DNA of 64,000 nt from Vibrio penaeicida (GTDB taxonomy: Bacteria; Pseudomonadota; Gammaproteobacteria; Enterobacterales; Vibrionaceae): assembly GCF_030689305.1 (NCBI RefSeq), contig NZ_JAUYVM010000005.1:248001-312000 (forward strand). The letters run 5' to 3'. Below are positions 18,158 through 27,371 of this stretch, piece after piece. The stretch's first letter is position 1, and every line of letters begins with the position of its first letter. The notes beneath the pieces were generated by a model. The model saw only the letters and a program-made list of their open reading frames with translations, ran no database searches and was not told the origin of the DNA. A program made the position numbers and the translations under genes.

Positions 18158-18342
18158 CTGCGTGCTTGCTTTTGATTGTTTGAGTATAGAAAGCAAGCAA
18201 AATACAGTCCCCAATTAATTCAATGAATGATGCCGATTTTGATCCACTGGTGCGGTTCACTGAGTCTTTCTCCATCGCGTTGTGAATGGTGCTCGGGATC
18301 AAATTTTAGGATGTTTTTCGTACCAAAAACGAAACATAGATC

Positions 18343-18360
18343 TTTGAAACAGTGTTTGTG
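18343..18360 (+). promoter_or_regulatory. Candidate KdgR-like operator upstream of the KDG kinase gene
   Basis: TTTGAAACAGTGTTTGTG has the half-site layout TGAAAC-N3-GTTT of KdgR boxes, about 70 bp before the kinase start. A second looser match (ATGAAATAACGGTTTAA) lies at 18390-18406. KdgR control of hexuronate catabolism is known in gammaproteobacteria; here it is inferred from the sequence and the gene it precedes. Confidence 0.35.
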
Positions 18361-18430
18361 TATTTTTTTGAATGTTTTTTGGTAATAAAATGAAATAACG
18401 GTTTAAAAATTATTTAAAGCTTGTTCTGGA

Positions 18431-19369
18431 ATGGAAATGAAACGAATTTCAATCATAGGTGAATGCATGATTGAGCTGAATGGCGAACCATTTGGTGCAA
18501 TGTGGCAAACCTATGGAGGCGACACCCTTAATGCTGCGGTTTATGCCAGCCGCCATCAGGAAAAGTACTCCACTAAAGTGGATGTCACCTATCTTACAGC
18601 TTTGGGTTCCGATGCGTTAAGTAATGGGTTGAAGAAGCGTTGGCAAGATGAAGGGATCAATACGGATTGGGTGTTAGAAGATGCCAACCGAGTCCCTGGT
18701 GCTTATCTTATTCAATTGGATAGCGAAGGTGAGCGAACCTTCTTGTATTGGCGTAATGAGTCCGCGGCGAGGTACCTTCTTCAACACCCTAATTTTTCAG
18801 ATTTGAAAGAAGCGTCGATGGGGGCTGATGTAACGTTTTTAAGTGGAATCAGCCTTGCCATTTTGCCTGATGATGACAAACCAAAATTGTACCAGTGGTT
18901 GAAGGAGCTTCGTCAGGCAGGTTCAGAAGTCGCGTTTGACAGCAACTTCCGTCCGGCACTTTGGAAGGATACAGAAAGCGTAAAACAGGCCTACTTGAGT
19001 GTTTATAGAACCACAGATATTGCGCTGGTCACTTTCGACGACGAACAAGCGCTTTGGGGAGATACTACACCCGAAGAGACGTTTGAAAGGCTAGAAACAC
19101 TCGGTGTTCGTATTGTCGTGGTGCGATTAGGTGAAAAAGGCTGTTTAGTGCAGGATTTTTCCGATAAACAATCCGCGATTGAAGTACCCACTATCCCCGT
19201 GCAAAAGGTGGTCGATACCACATCTGCAGGAGACTCATTTAACGGTGCTTTCTTTGCTACCTACTTGAATGGTGAGTGCTTAGCTGAATGTTGCAAGCAA
19301 GGTAATATCCTTGCAGGAAAAGTGATTCAGCATAAAGGCGCGATCGTGCCCAAGAGTGCCACAAATTAG
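18431..19369 (+). CDS. kdgK: 2-dehydro-3-deoxygluconokinase (KDG kinase, PfkB family)
   Basis: 312 residues of the PfkB/ribokinase fold. ISIIGECMIELNG at the start and GGDTLNAAVYASR are the sugar-binding region; VVVRLGEKGC and the catalytic VVDTTSAGDSFNGAF (Asp near residue 264) form the ATP site. KDG kinase phosphorylates 2-keto-3-deoxygluconate to KDPG. The next gene encodes KDPG aldolase, so the two finish pectin/alginate/hexuronate breakdown. ATG start; the second ATG two codons later is also possible. No transporter or lyase lies adjacent. Confidence 0.88.
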   Translation: MEMKRISIIGECMIELNGEPFGAMWQTYGGDTLNAAVYASRHQEKYSTKVDVTYLTALGSDALSNGLKKRWQDEGINTDWVLEDANRVPGAYLIQLDSEGERTFLYWRNESAARYLLQHPNFSDLKEASMGADVTFLSGISLAILPDDDKPKLYQWLKELRQAGSEVAFDSNFRPALWKDTESVKQAYLSVYRTTDIALVTFDDEQALWGDTTPEETFERLETLGVRIVVVRLGEKGCLVQDFSDKQSAIEVPTIPVQKVVDTTSAGDSFNGAFFATYLNGECLAECCKQGNILAGKVIQHKGAIVPKSATN

Positions 19370-19500
19370 TCGCTAAGTTAATGGGTTGAAACTAGAAGTT
19401 TTAGGTCACTGACTCTAAAAGATACACCCAAATTTTATACCCGATGAACGGTAATATTGTCATTAGGGAAGAGAACCCCAAGAAGAATTAAGGAGACACC

Positions 19501-20130
19501 GTGAGTACCATTAGTGAACAGTTAAAAGCGTTAAAAGTTGTCCCTGTCATAGCGATTGACAAGGCTGAAGACATTATCGAGTTAGGTAAAGTGCTCGCAG
19601 AAAATGGCTTACCAGTAGCCGAAATCACGTTTCGTTCAGACGCTGCCGTCGAAGCCATTCGCTTGTTGAAAGAATCGCAACCAGACATGCTGATCGGAGC
19701 GGGTACGGTATTGAATGCCGAGCAAGTAAAAGCCGCAAAAGCAGCTGGCGCTTCATTTATTGTTTCACCAGGTCTTAACCCAAACACGGTAAAAGCGTGC
19801 CAAGAAGAAGGCATTGAAATCGTACCTGGTGTAAATAACCCAAGTGCGATTGAAGCGGCATTGGAATTGGGTTTGAAAACGTTGAAGTTTTTCCCTGCCG
19901 AAGCATCAGGTGGCATCAATATGGTGAAATCTCTTCTTGCACCTTATACCGACATTGAATTAATGCCGACAGGTGGCATCAATACGAAAAACGTCAACGA
20001 CTATCTAGCAATACCTCGTGTAATTGCTTGTGGCGGAACTTGGATGGTAGACAAAAAGCTGATTCAAGAAGGAAAATGGGACGAGTTAGCAAAATTAACG
20101 CGTGAAGCCGTTGAGCTCGTCAATCAATAA
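19501..20130 (+). CDS. eda: 2-dehydro-3-deoxy-phosphogluconate aldolase (KHG/KDPG aldolase)
   Basis: 209 residues, normal for Eda. VVPVIAIDKAEDI, the catalytic-glutamate block VAEITFRSDAA, GAGTVLN, and the Schiff-base lysine block LKFFPAEASGG (Lys about residue 132) are intact, with MPTGGIN downstream. It cleaves KDPG to pyruvate and glyceraldehyde-3-phosphate. The start is GTG with AAGGAG 5 bases upstream. It follows kdgK by 131 bp and is probably co-regulated. Confidence 0.92.
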   Translation: MSTISEQLKALKVVPVIAIDKAEDIIELGKVLAENGLPVAEITFRSDAAVEAIRLLKESQPDMLIGAGTVLNAEQVKAAKAAGASFIVSPGLNPNTVKACQEEGIEIVPGVNNPSAIEAALELGLKTLKFFPAEASGGINMVKSLLAPYTDIELMPTGGINTKNVNDYLAIPRVIACGGTWMVDKKLIQEGKWDELAKLTREAVELVNQ

Positions 20131-20173
20131 CAGTGCGAGCTTGGCTCGTTCTTAACTCGAGATCAAGTTAAAC

Positions 20174-20200
20174 AAAAAATGCCAGCGTTATGCTGGCATT
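20174..20200 (-). terminator. Terminator between eda and marR
   Basis: AATGCCAGC GTTAT GCTGGCATT hairpin. The T-run is on the minus strand, so it best serves the MarR gene, though the hairpin may also slow transcription from eda. Confidence 0.65.
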
Positions 20201-20258
20201 GGAAAAGCATTAACACCGAGTCGTTTTACGTTACTTGGTAAGGCTTAAACTGTACGAC

Positions 20259-20744
20259 TCAGTATTCGAAAATACTTGGGTTGTAGCGCATGACCATGCC
20301 TTTCATTGCGTCATGAATGATCTGCTGGTGTTCTTCACTGACATGGGCAACGGCTTCTTGTAGCTCGTTGTTGATGATTTTTGAAAGTTCGTCGTGAACT
20401 TTTTTGCCTTTCAACGTAAGGAAGATCTTTTTGGCATTTTTATGCGTTGGATCTGGGGTCGAGGCGATGTATTCATTTTTTTCTGCGTGGCGGATTAAGC
20501 TGGTCATTGTGCCTTTACTGCGCTGCAATCTTTCTGCTAACACGCTTGGGCGAAGGCCATCTTCATGATCCAGCTCCATTAACACAAGAAGCTGCTCTAC
20601 ATTGATTTCTTTATAGAGCTTTTGGATTTCTAATTGAATTCGGTTTTGCATTTGTCGCGTTGCGATCCAGCTAATTCCAGCAGTAGTTTCGTAAGGTTTA
20701 GGTTTTTTATTGTCTGCCACTTTGTTGGCCCTCGACTTATTCAT
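20259..20744 (-). CDS. MarR family transcriptional regulator
   Basis: 161 residues. The winged-helix core reads VEQLLVLMELDHEDGLRPSVLAERLQRSKGTMTSLIRHAEKNEYI (positions about 50-95) with wing DPTHKNAKKIFLTLKGK. It starts with a basic tail (MNKSRANKVADNKKPK). Ligand and targets unknown; it faces eda rather than sharing its promoter, so regulation of eda is not implied. Confidence 0.82.
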   Translation of the reverse strand: MNKSRANKVADNKKPKPYETTAGISWIATRQMQNRIQLEIQKLYKEINVEQLLVLMELDHEDGLRPSVLAERLQRSKGTMTSLIRHAEKNEYIASTPDPTHKNAKKIFLTLKGKKVHDELSKIINNELQEAVAHVSEEHQQIIHDAMKGMVMRYNPSIFEY

Positions 20745-21276
20745 ATGATCTATTGCAACATCTTAAGCATATCAAGGTTCGAAGTAAAAGGTATTTACTC
20801 AGTAAACTATTTTTTTGCGATCGATGAACGTTTGGTTTTATGTGAAATTGCACGCACTTTCAAACCTATTCGGATCAAGTTTGTGTAACTGCTTGAATCC
20901 TTTGACATCAAAGATTCATATCAACGTAATCTCTAAAAAAAGACTGTCTTTATTCGAATTGGTTTTACATAAGATCTCAATCTAACTGTATTGGCACATC
21001 CTCAACGTTGTTTCAAATTACAAATAGATTCCACTTCAAGTTAATGCCTTTCAATACTGTTTTATTCGTGTAATGTACTTAAAATTCTGCCCATTTGTTT
21101 CCGTTTTTAAGATCGCCATCTACACTCAAATTTGATGGTTTACTGAGCGAATTCTCATTCGAATGACTCAAAACCATAGAAATCTATAACATCGACAAAA
21201 AAATGCATGTTGCCTTGCGTTATGAAACTGGTTGAGTTATTAAAATTAGAAAACACGAAATAGTATGGAGTTGGTT
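20745..21276. other. Gene-poor AT-rich interval
   Basis: About 530 bp with no open frame that has a plausible start and composition. It holds the marR promoter region on one side and the leader of the CBM48-like gene on the other. I see no RNA gene, repeat or strong hairpin in it. Confidence 0.4.
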
Positions 21277-21585
21277 GTGATTAACAAAAAGTTTTTTAAG
21301 ACTAAGAATGAGGTTGAAGTAACGTTTGAGCTGGATGAGAAAGAAGCCAGTTCTGTAGCGATAGTCGCGGATTTTCTTGATTGGAAAGCGGCGCCTATGA
21401 AGCGCAATAAAAAAGATAAGATCTTCAAATTCAAAACCCGTTTACCGAAAGACCAAGAATTTGAGTTTCGGTATCTTGTGAACGATTCAAATTGGGTTAA
21501 TGATGCGAACGCAGACAAGTATGTGCCTAATTCGTTTGGACAAGACAACTGTCTCGTTTCTACTAGAGAACGTTCAGTGAAATGA
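21277..21585 (+). CDS. Isoamylase early-set / CBM48-like single-domain protein
   Basis: About 102 residues that form only one E-set beta sandwich: VEVTFELDEKEASSVAIVADFLDWKAAPMKR and EFEFRYLVNDSNWVNDANADKYVPNSFG are the glycogen-binding (AMPK-beta/CBM48) pattern. In larger enzymes this domain binds alpha-glucans; here it stands alone, so a carbohydrate-sensing or adaptor role is inferred. The GTG at 21277 has GGAG 6 bases upstream; an in-frame ATG at 21265 lacks one. Confidence 0.75.
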   Translation: MINKKFFKTKNEVEVTFELDEKEASSVAIVADFLDWKAAPMKRNKKDKIFKFKTRLPKDQEFEFRYLVNDSNWVNDANADKYVPNSFGQDNCLVSTRERSVK

Positions 21586-21618
21586 TCCCCTGTGTGTGGG
21601 ATGGAAAACAAGCCTAAT

Positions 21619-21654
21619 AAAGCCCCCTAAGCTTATTCAGCTTCGGGGTTTTAA
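21619..21654. terminator. Hairpin terminator between convergent genes
   Basis: AAGCCCC ... AGCTT / AAGCT pairing ... GGGGTTTT. The stem overlaps the last codons of the GGDEF-EAL gene on the minus strand. Confidence 0.6.
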
Positions 21655-23457
21655 GTATTCAATTTTTTGCAATAATTGTGGTGGTGATAGAGGGCAAGAG
21701 AAAAGGTACCCCTGAATCGATGAACACCCCATTTCTACCAGCTTATTCAATTCTGATTCGGTTTCGACACCCTCGGCAATGATATTCACTTGTAACTGTT
21801 TGGCCAGTTCAACAATCAACTTGACGATTCGCTCAGACTTTAAATTGGTGAGCATGTTTTGCACAAATGTTTTGTCTATCTTTATACAGTCGATATCGTA
21901 TCGATGAATGTAGTTCAAACTGGAATAGCCCGTTCCAAAATCATCCAAAGCAATTTTAAAGCCTTGCTCGTGTAACCCTTTCATTGCCAAACGAATATCA
22001 CCAGATTGAGTCATGAGCACTGTCTCGGTTAACTCAATGGTGAATTCATGGGCGCTAAAGTGGTAACGCTCTAAACTTTTAGACAGCTGAGTTAGATATT
22101 GCTTGGGTTGAGCGAGTTCTTTTGCCGAGCAGTTCACGCTGAGTTCAATGGAATACCCTAATGCGTTTTCGAGAAATCCTTTTGCTTCACAAGCGAGTTC
22201 GAAAACTCTTTCACCCAGTTTGCTGATCATACCCGTATGTTCTGCGGCTTCGATGAACTCATCGGGGGCGATGATGCCTAGTTTTGGGTCGTTCCAGCGA
22301 GCCAGTACTTCAAACTTGCGCCATGCTTCCCCGTTTAACAATACGATAGGTTGTAAGGCAACGCTGAGTGCACTGTTTTCAACGGTCGAACTCAGATCGT
22401 GTGTCAGCGCTTCAATCACTTGCGAGCGTCGAAGGTGCATGGCACTCAGATGGTTATCGTAAAATTGGAGATCGCACTTCTGGCTTTGTTTACATAGCTT
22501 CAAGGCAAGATTAGCCTTAAGCAGCAAGTCGTCACCATTATCGGCATCTTCAAAGCTGACGATGCCAATACTAATCGAGAAGTTGAGAACAAACGCTTCG
22601 TAGCAGAATCCAGCGTTGAGCACATCGACGAGCGAATGGGCGAACACTTCCACGTGTTCACTGCTGCATATGGCAGCAAATTCATCCCCACCGATGCGAT
22701 AAATAGTGTCGACTTGTTCAAAACAGCGTCGAATAGATTGGGTTGTATGCAATAAAACTCTATCGGCAATGTGCGTGCCGTATAAGTCATTGATCTCTTT
22801 AAATCCATCAATATCAATCAACACAAGGCTAGAAGTATTACCACCATTTTCCATCAAATGTTTCAAATGATGCGACAAAGAAAAACGATTATAGAGTTTG
22901 GTCAGATTGTCTCGTTTGGTTTGTTCACTTAGCTGATTAAGCAAGGTATCGGTTTGTTCAACCAACCATTTGGCACGCAACTGGTGAATAATTATTTTAG
23001 AGAACAGTTTATGGTAATGAGTGATGGGGTTGGGATCATCAACTGGGGTTTTAAATGTGGATATGAGAATGCCCAGCGTTTTCCCTTGCTGATTTTTAAG
23101 CGGGTAACCCAGATAAGATTCAAGCTTAAGATCGACTAAAAAAGGATCGTTAGGGAAATGGTTGTACGCTTGTTCAGGATAGAAACAGAACTCTTTGTCG
23201 GCCTTAGTGGCTTGTTCACAAGGCGTGTTTTTAATGTCGTACTCCAGATCGCCCATGAGATCGCCTTCTTGAACATAGACCAAGGTTGCGGCAACGCGAT
23301 TGATTTCGTTCAATTCGACGATACAAGTACAAAACGAGTTCAGCTTCTTATGGAGCAACATACAGGTTTGCTCTAATAGCTCATTTCCATCGAGTAAGAG
23401 TATGGTATTGATGTCACTCATACTGATGGTTGTATCATTGAAGTCCTTTTTTTCCAT
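21637..23457 (-). CDS. GGDEF-EAL dual-domain cyclic di-GMP protein
   Basis: 606 residues. Residues 20-165 resemble a GAF-like sensor domain. A GGDEF domain follows (LTKLYNRFSLSHHLK, LIDIDGFKEINDLYG, active site GGDEF intact) and then an EAL domain with the signature as EVLARW, LTETVL, DDFGTGYSSLNY, KIDKTFV and IAEGVETE. Both domains look catalytically complete, so it could make and break cyclic di-GMP; net direction cannot be told. No membrane segment. It is monocistronic. Confidence 0.88.
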   Translation of the reverse strand: MEKKDFNDTTISMSDINTILLLDGNELLEQTCMLLHKKLNSFCTCIVELNEINRVAATLVYVQEGDLMGDLEYDIKNTPCEQATKADKEFCFYPEQAYNHFPNDPFLVDLKLESYLGYPLKNQQGKTLGILISTFKTPVDDPNPITHYHKLFSKIIIHQLRAKWLVEQTDTLLNQLSEQTKRDNLTKLYNRFSLSHHLKHLMENGGNTSSLVLIDIDGFKEINDLYGTHIADRVLLHTTQSIRRCFEQVDTIYRIGGDEFAAICSSEHVEVFAHSLVDVLNAGFCYEAFVLNFSISIGIVSFEDADNGDDLLLKANLALKLCKQSQKCDLQFYDNHLSAMHLRRSQVIEALTHDLSSTVENSALSVALQPIVLLNGEAWRKFEVLARWNDPKLGIIAPDEFIEAAEHTGMISKLGERVFELACEAKGFLENALGYSIELSVNCSAKELAQPKQYLTQLSKSLERYHFSAHEFTIELTETVLMTQSGDIRLAMKGLHEQGFKIALDDFGTGYSSLNYIHRYDIDCIKIDKTFVQNMLTNLKSERIVKLIVELAKQLQVNIIAEGVETESELNKLVEMGCSSIQGYLFSCPLSPPQLLQKIEYLKPRS

Positions 23458-23674
23458 GATGTGTCAAAACCCAGCACTGACGTGATTACTTATTCATCTG
23501 ATATGAACATGCAAACCGCACGTTATTTTATAAAGTGTGAATATAAAATTCTTATAGAACAGAAGTATAAGATGGAAAAAGTGGCACGAGTAAGAAAAAT
23601 CCCGATCTGACTCTTTATTGAGAATATTATGAAATAGCGGTCATATATGACCGCTATAAGTAGGAGGAAAGGTT

Positions 23675-25195
23675 CTAGAAAAAGCCAAGTGGATTTACGC
23701 TGTAGCTCACCAGCATGTTTTTTGTGTTTTGGTAATGATCGAGCATCATTTTGTGGGTTTCGCGACCAATACCCGACTTTTTGTAACCACCAAACGCTGC
23801 GTGAGCAGGGTACGCGTGATAGCAATTAATCCATATACGACCCGCTTCAATGTTTCTACCCATTCGATAAGCCAAGTTGGTGTCACGCGTCCAAACTCCA
23901 GCCCCTAGCCCGTATTCTGTGTCATTAGCGATGGCCAGTGCTTCTTCTTCGTCTTTGAAGGTTGTGATGGCGATGACGGGTCCAAAAATTTCTTCTTGGA
24001 ATACGCGCATTTTATTGTTGCCTTTCAGCATAGTAGGTGTGATGTAGTACCCGCTTTCTAAGTCACCTTCTTGGGACAAACTCTTACCGCCAATCAGTAC
24101 TTCTGCCCCTTCTTGTTTTCCAATCTCCATGTATTTTAGGATTTTTTCAAACTGCTCGAGTGATGCTTGAGCGCCCACTTGGGTGTCGGTATCAAGAGGG
24201 TTGCCTTGCTTAATCGTTTTGGCGCGTTCTGTGGCTTTTTCGATGAACTTGTCGTAGATGGATTCGTGAATTAGTACACGGGATGGGCAGGTACACACTT
24301 CACCTTGGTTGAAGAAAGCGAGCAACATGCCTTCAACACATTTGTCTAAATATTCGTCTTCGTAATCAAAGACATCAGAAAAATAGATGTTTGGCGACTT
24401 TCCGCCTAATTCGACGGTTGAAGGAATCAAGTTATCTGCCGCGCATTTGAGAATGTGATTTCCGACTTCGGTTGAGCCAGTGAACGCCAGTTTGGCGATA
24501 CGGTTACTGGTGGCGAGGGCTTGACCTGCCTCTGATCCAAACCCGTTTACTACGTTGATCACGCCTGGTGGAATCAAATCGCCAATTACTTCCATTAAAA
24601 GCAATATTGATGTGGGTGTTTGCTCGGCGGGTTTAAGTACAACACAACAACCAGCCGCCATTGCAGGAGCCAGTTTCCAAGCGGCCATGAGCATAGGAAA
24701 GTTCCACGGAATGATTTGTCCTACCACACCAATAGGTTCTGGAAAATGGTAACTCGCCGTGTCTTTATCCAACTCAGCTGACGTTCCTTCTTGCGCACGA
24801 ATACACCCTGCAAAGTAGCGGAAGTGGTCGACGACCAAGGGTAAGTCTGCGTTTAAAGTTTCCCGCACGGGTTTGCCATTTTCCCATGTTTCTGCGACGG
24901 CTAATGCTTCTAGGTTTTCTTCAATACGATCGGCAATCTTCAGCAAAATATTGGATCGTTCCGTCACACTGGTATTTGCCCATTGCGAGCGGATTTGGTG
25001 CGCAGCATCTAACGCTAATTCGATGTCTTCAGCGGTTGAGCGTGCGACCTGACAGTAGGGCTTCCCGTTTACTGGGGAAATATTATCGAAGTATTCATTC
25101 TGAGTGGGTTTGGTCCACTTTCCACCAATGTAGTTGTCGTACTGTGCTTTAAACTGGACCACTGATCCTTCTTTTCCGGGTTGAGCGTAGATCAT
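23675..25195 (-). CDS. NAD-dependent aldehyde dehydrogenase (AcoD/ExaC/AldB type)
   Basis: 506 residues. Cofactor and substrate motifs are [39 protein letters not shown] (catalytic Glu) and [13 protein letters not shown] (catalytic Cys). The CTCPSR variant and the C-terminus SVNPLGFF are typical of acetaldehyde dehydrogenases such as AcoD and ExaC. It oxidises acetaldehyde or other short aldehydes to acids. A match to a sigma-54 promoter lies 82 bp upstream, and a sigma-54 activator is divergently transcribed, so induction by that activator is likely. Confidence 0.9.
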   Translation of the reverse strand: MIYAQPGKEGSVVQFKAQYDNYIGGKWTKPTQNEYFDNISPVNGKPYCQVARSTAEDIELALDAAHQIRSQWANTSVTERSNILLKIADRIEENLEALAVAETWENGKPVRETLNADLPLVVDHFRYFAGCIRAQEGTSAELDKDTASYHFPEPIGVVGQIIPWNFPMLMAAWKLAPAMAAGCCVVLKPAEQTPTSILLLMEVIGDLIPPGVINVVNGFGSEAGQALATSNRIAKLAFTGSTEVGNHILKCAADNLIPSTVELGGKSPNIYFSDVFDYEDEYLDKCVEGMLLAFFNQGEVCTCPSRVLIHESIYDKFIEKATERAKTIKQGNPLDTDTQVGAQASLEQFEKILKYMEIGKQEGAEVLIGGKSLSQEGDLESGYYITPTMLKGNNKMRVFQEEIFGPVIAITTFKDEEEALAIANDTEYGLGAGVWTRDTNLAYRMGRNIEAGRIWINCYHAYPAHAAFGGYKKSGIGRETHKMMLDHYQNTKNMLVSYSVNPLGFF

Positions 25196-25276
25196 CGTTC
25201 TATTCCTTTTTTAGGTTTATACCCTATATCTCAGCGTTAAGTTGAAACATGAGAAGCGTGAATAGGTGTTTAAATC

Positions 25277-25291
25277 GCAAGCTTTACGCCA
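25277..25291 (-). promoter_or_regulatory. Sigma-54 (-24/-12) promoter for the aldehyde dehydrogenase gene
   Basis: On the minus strand the sequence is TGGCGTAAAGCTTGC, with GG and GC at exact -24/-12 spacing (consensus TGGCAC-N5-TTGC). It faces the dehydrogenase. A possible activator site with TGT/ACA ends (TGTCACACTTTGGAACA) lies about 125 bp farther upstream near 25400. Confidence 0.6.
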
Positions 25292-25448
25292 ATCCAGAAA
25301 AGTTTGTTGTTAATGAAATGTAACGTTATGATTGTTAAGTGGTTAACATTTAGGCGTGGGCAAGCAGCAAATAAAGGTTCCCTCCTGAGGTATTGCTGAA
25401 CTGTCACACTTTGGAACACGGGGTCTGTCTCAATATGGAGCAGTTGTC

Positions 25449-27296
25449 ATGCACGACTCTTTAAAAAATATTCCTAGTTCAAATTGGTTGGTGGAATCAT
25501 GGAAGCGAAGCGAATCCGCGGGTCTTGTCACAACCAAAAAACCTCAGCATATCCGATTAGATGGTGCGCAGTTATCAGATAAAAAATACCGTGCTAGGCA
25601 GTTAATCAATGCGGTTGAGGCAGTCGCGTATCCGCTGTTTCAGCAAGTGTTTCAGGGCACGGATAGCCGCTTAATTTTGACCGACCAAGAAGGCGTGATT
25701 GTCGGGTCTTGGGGGCAAATGAGTTTTCAAGATAGGCTACACAACATTGCGTTGGAGTTGGGAGTGTGTTGGCAAGAACGTCTAAAAGGCACGAACGCCA
25801 TTGGCACAGCCATTACTGAAAACCGAACCATTTCTGTGATTGGTGGTGAGCACTTTATACGCCAACATCGTTTTATTAGCTGTACGGCAACCCCTATTTT
25901 ATCTGGGGCTGGTGAGGTACTTGGGGTGCTGGATATCACCAGTGAACAAGCCGTACACGGGCAAGATACTCAGGTTTTGCTGCGTAACATGGGTCAATTG
26001 GCTGAGAATTGGTTGCTGAACAATATGCAAGATTCTCGTATCCGGCTTGAGTTTGCGATGAATGAATCTTTATTGAATACGGGTTGGCAAGGTGTCGTTA
26101 TCGCAGACGATAGCGGGAAAGTGATTGCTCACAATCAGTTTGCCAGCCGCATGCTGCAATCTGATGAGATCGTCGGGCTACCGCTGGAACGTTTGTTAAA
26201 TAGTGAGGCGTTCTCAGATGATGTGAACCCTATGGTTTTTCGTACGGAGAGCATCACACCTAATGCCGTACCGTTCAAAGTATTCAGCGATCAAGTCGTT
26301 GATTCAAAGCCTTCTGCGTCTAGCCTTAAATCATTTACTGTAAACAGCACTACTAGCCAAAAGAAACCAAGCTTTCATTTGCACTTTGGCGACGATGCGA
26401 TGGCAAAGGTTTGGCAACAAGCGAGTAAGCTCATAGATAAAGACATCAGTCTTCTTATCCACGGAGAAACGGGGACAGGTAAGGGTGAATTGGTTAAGGC
26501 GCTTCATCAACACAGCTTCCGATCCCATCAACCGTTGGTGGCTGTGAATTGCGGTGCGATACCCAATGAATTAATCGAATCCGAGTTATTTGGATATGAA
26601 GCTGGTGCGTTTACCGGATCAAACCCCAAAGGGGCGGTGGGCAAGGTGAGAGCTGCTGACAAGGGGATATTGTTTTTAGATGAAATTGCAGACATGTCAC
26701 TGGGTGCTCAGTGTCGGCTTTTACATGTTTTACAGGACAGTGAAGTGATGCCCGTTGGTGCGACAAAAGCCGTACCTGTCGATGTCCGAATTGTAGCTGC
26801 CACCCACAAAGACTTGCCTACCATGGTTTCGAAAGGTGAATTTCGACAAGATCTTTACTATCGGTTGAATGGGCTCATCCTCAATATTCCACCATTGCGA
26901 AACAGACAAGACAGAACCGAATTAATACAGCGTATTCATCAAAACTATTCTGAAGGCGACCAAGTATTGTCTGCTGAGTTACTGACGTTTTTGGATGGTT
27001 ATTCTTGGCCGGGAAATTTACGCGAGTTAGACAATGTGTTGAAAGTCGCAATCTTGCTTTCAGAGGAAGCAGCTGAGTTGCGGGTGTCCCATTTGCCTGA
27101 ACATATCGTTAACGCGCGTAACTCGATCAAAGCAGACGCGCATTCTAATCCAGAAGGAACGCTGAGTGAGCTCGCCGATGCCAAGCTCTTGAATGTGTAT
27201 GCCGAGCAAGGTGAAAACGTGAGTCGGACAGCGAAAAAGCTCGGTATTAGCCGACAAACGTTATATCGAAAACTCAAGCGATTGGGTTATGAATAG
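25449..27296 (+). CDS. Sigma-54-dependent activator, AcoR-like
   Basis: 615 residues. Residues 60-190 form a GAF-like sensor (LGVCWQERLKGTNAIGTAI, the acetoin-regulator pattern), and 205-260 is PAS-like. The AAA+ domain has Walker A GETGTGKGE (about 339), the sigma-54 contact loop GAFTGS (386), GILFLDEI and PGNLREL. The C-terminus is a Fis-type helix-turn-helix (SRTAKKLGISRQTLYRKLKRLGY). AcoR-like proteins sense acetoin or acetaldehyde and activate sigma-54 promoters. It is divergent from the dehydrogenase gene with a -24/-12 site between. Ligand is inferred. Confidence 0.88.
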   Translation: MHDSLKNIPSSNWLVESWKRSESAGLVTTKKPQHIRLDGAQLSDKKYRARQLINAVEAVAYPLFQQVFQGTDSRLILTDQEGVIVGSWGQMSFQDRLHNIALELGVCWQERLKGTNAIGTAITENRTISVIGGEHFIRQHRFISCTATPILSGAGEVLGVLDITSEQAVHGQDTQVLLRNMGQLAENWLLNNMQDSRIRLEFAMNESLLNTGWQGVVIADDSGKVIAHNQFASRMLQSDEIVGLPLERLLNSEAFSDDVNPMVFRTESITPNAVPFKVFSDQVVDSKPSASSLKSFTVNSTTSQKKPSFHLHFGDDAMAKVWQQASKLIDKDISLLIHGETGTGKGELVKALHQHSFRSHQPLVAVNCGAIPNELIESELFGYEAGAFTGSNPKGAVGKVRAADKGILFLDEIADMSLGAQCRLLHVLQDSEVMPVGATKAVPVDVRIVAATHKDLPTMVSKGEFRQDLYYRLNGLILNIPPLRNRQDRTELIQRIHQNYSEGDQVLSAELLTFLDGYSWPGNLRELDNVLKVAILLSEEAAELRVSHLPEHIVNARNSIKADAHSNPEGTLSELADAKLLNVYAEQGENVSRTAKKLGISRQTLYRKLKRLGYE

Positions 27297-27300
27297 CGAC

Positions 27301-27338
27301 CAGTTTGCTAATAACTATTGGTTTGCTAACAACGATGA
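27301..27338. repeat. Two 19-bp tandem units after the activator gene
   Basis: CAGTTTGCTAATAACTATT then GGTTTGCTAACAACGATGA, directly after the activator stop codon. Unit length matches the arrays at 7794 and 28517. Confidence 0.4.
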
Positions 27339-27371
27339 GTATTCTGATACTCCGTCGCTTTCTGATAACCG

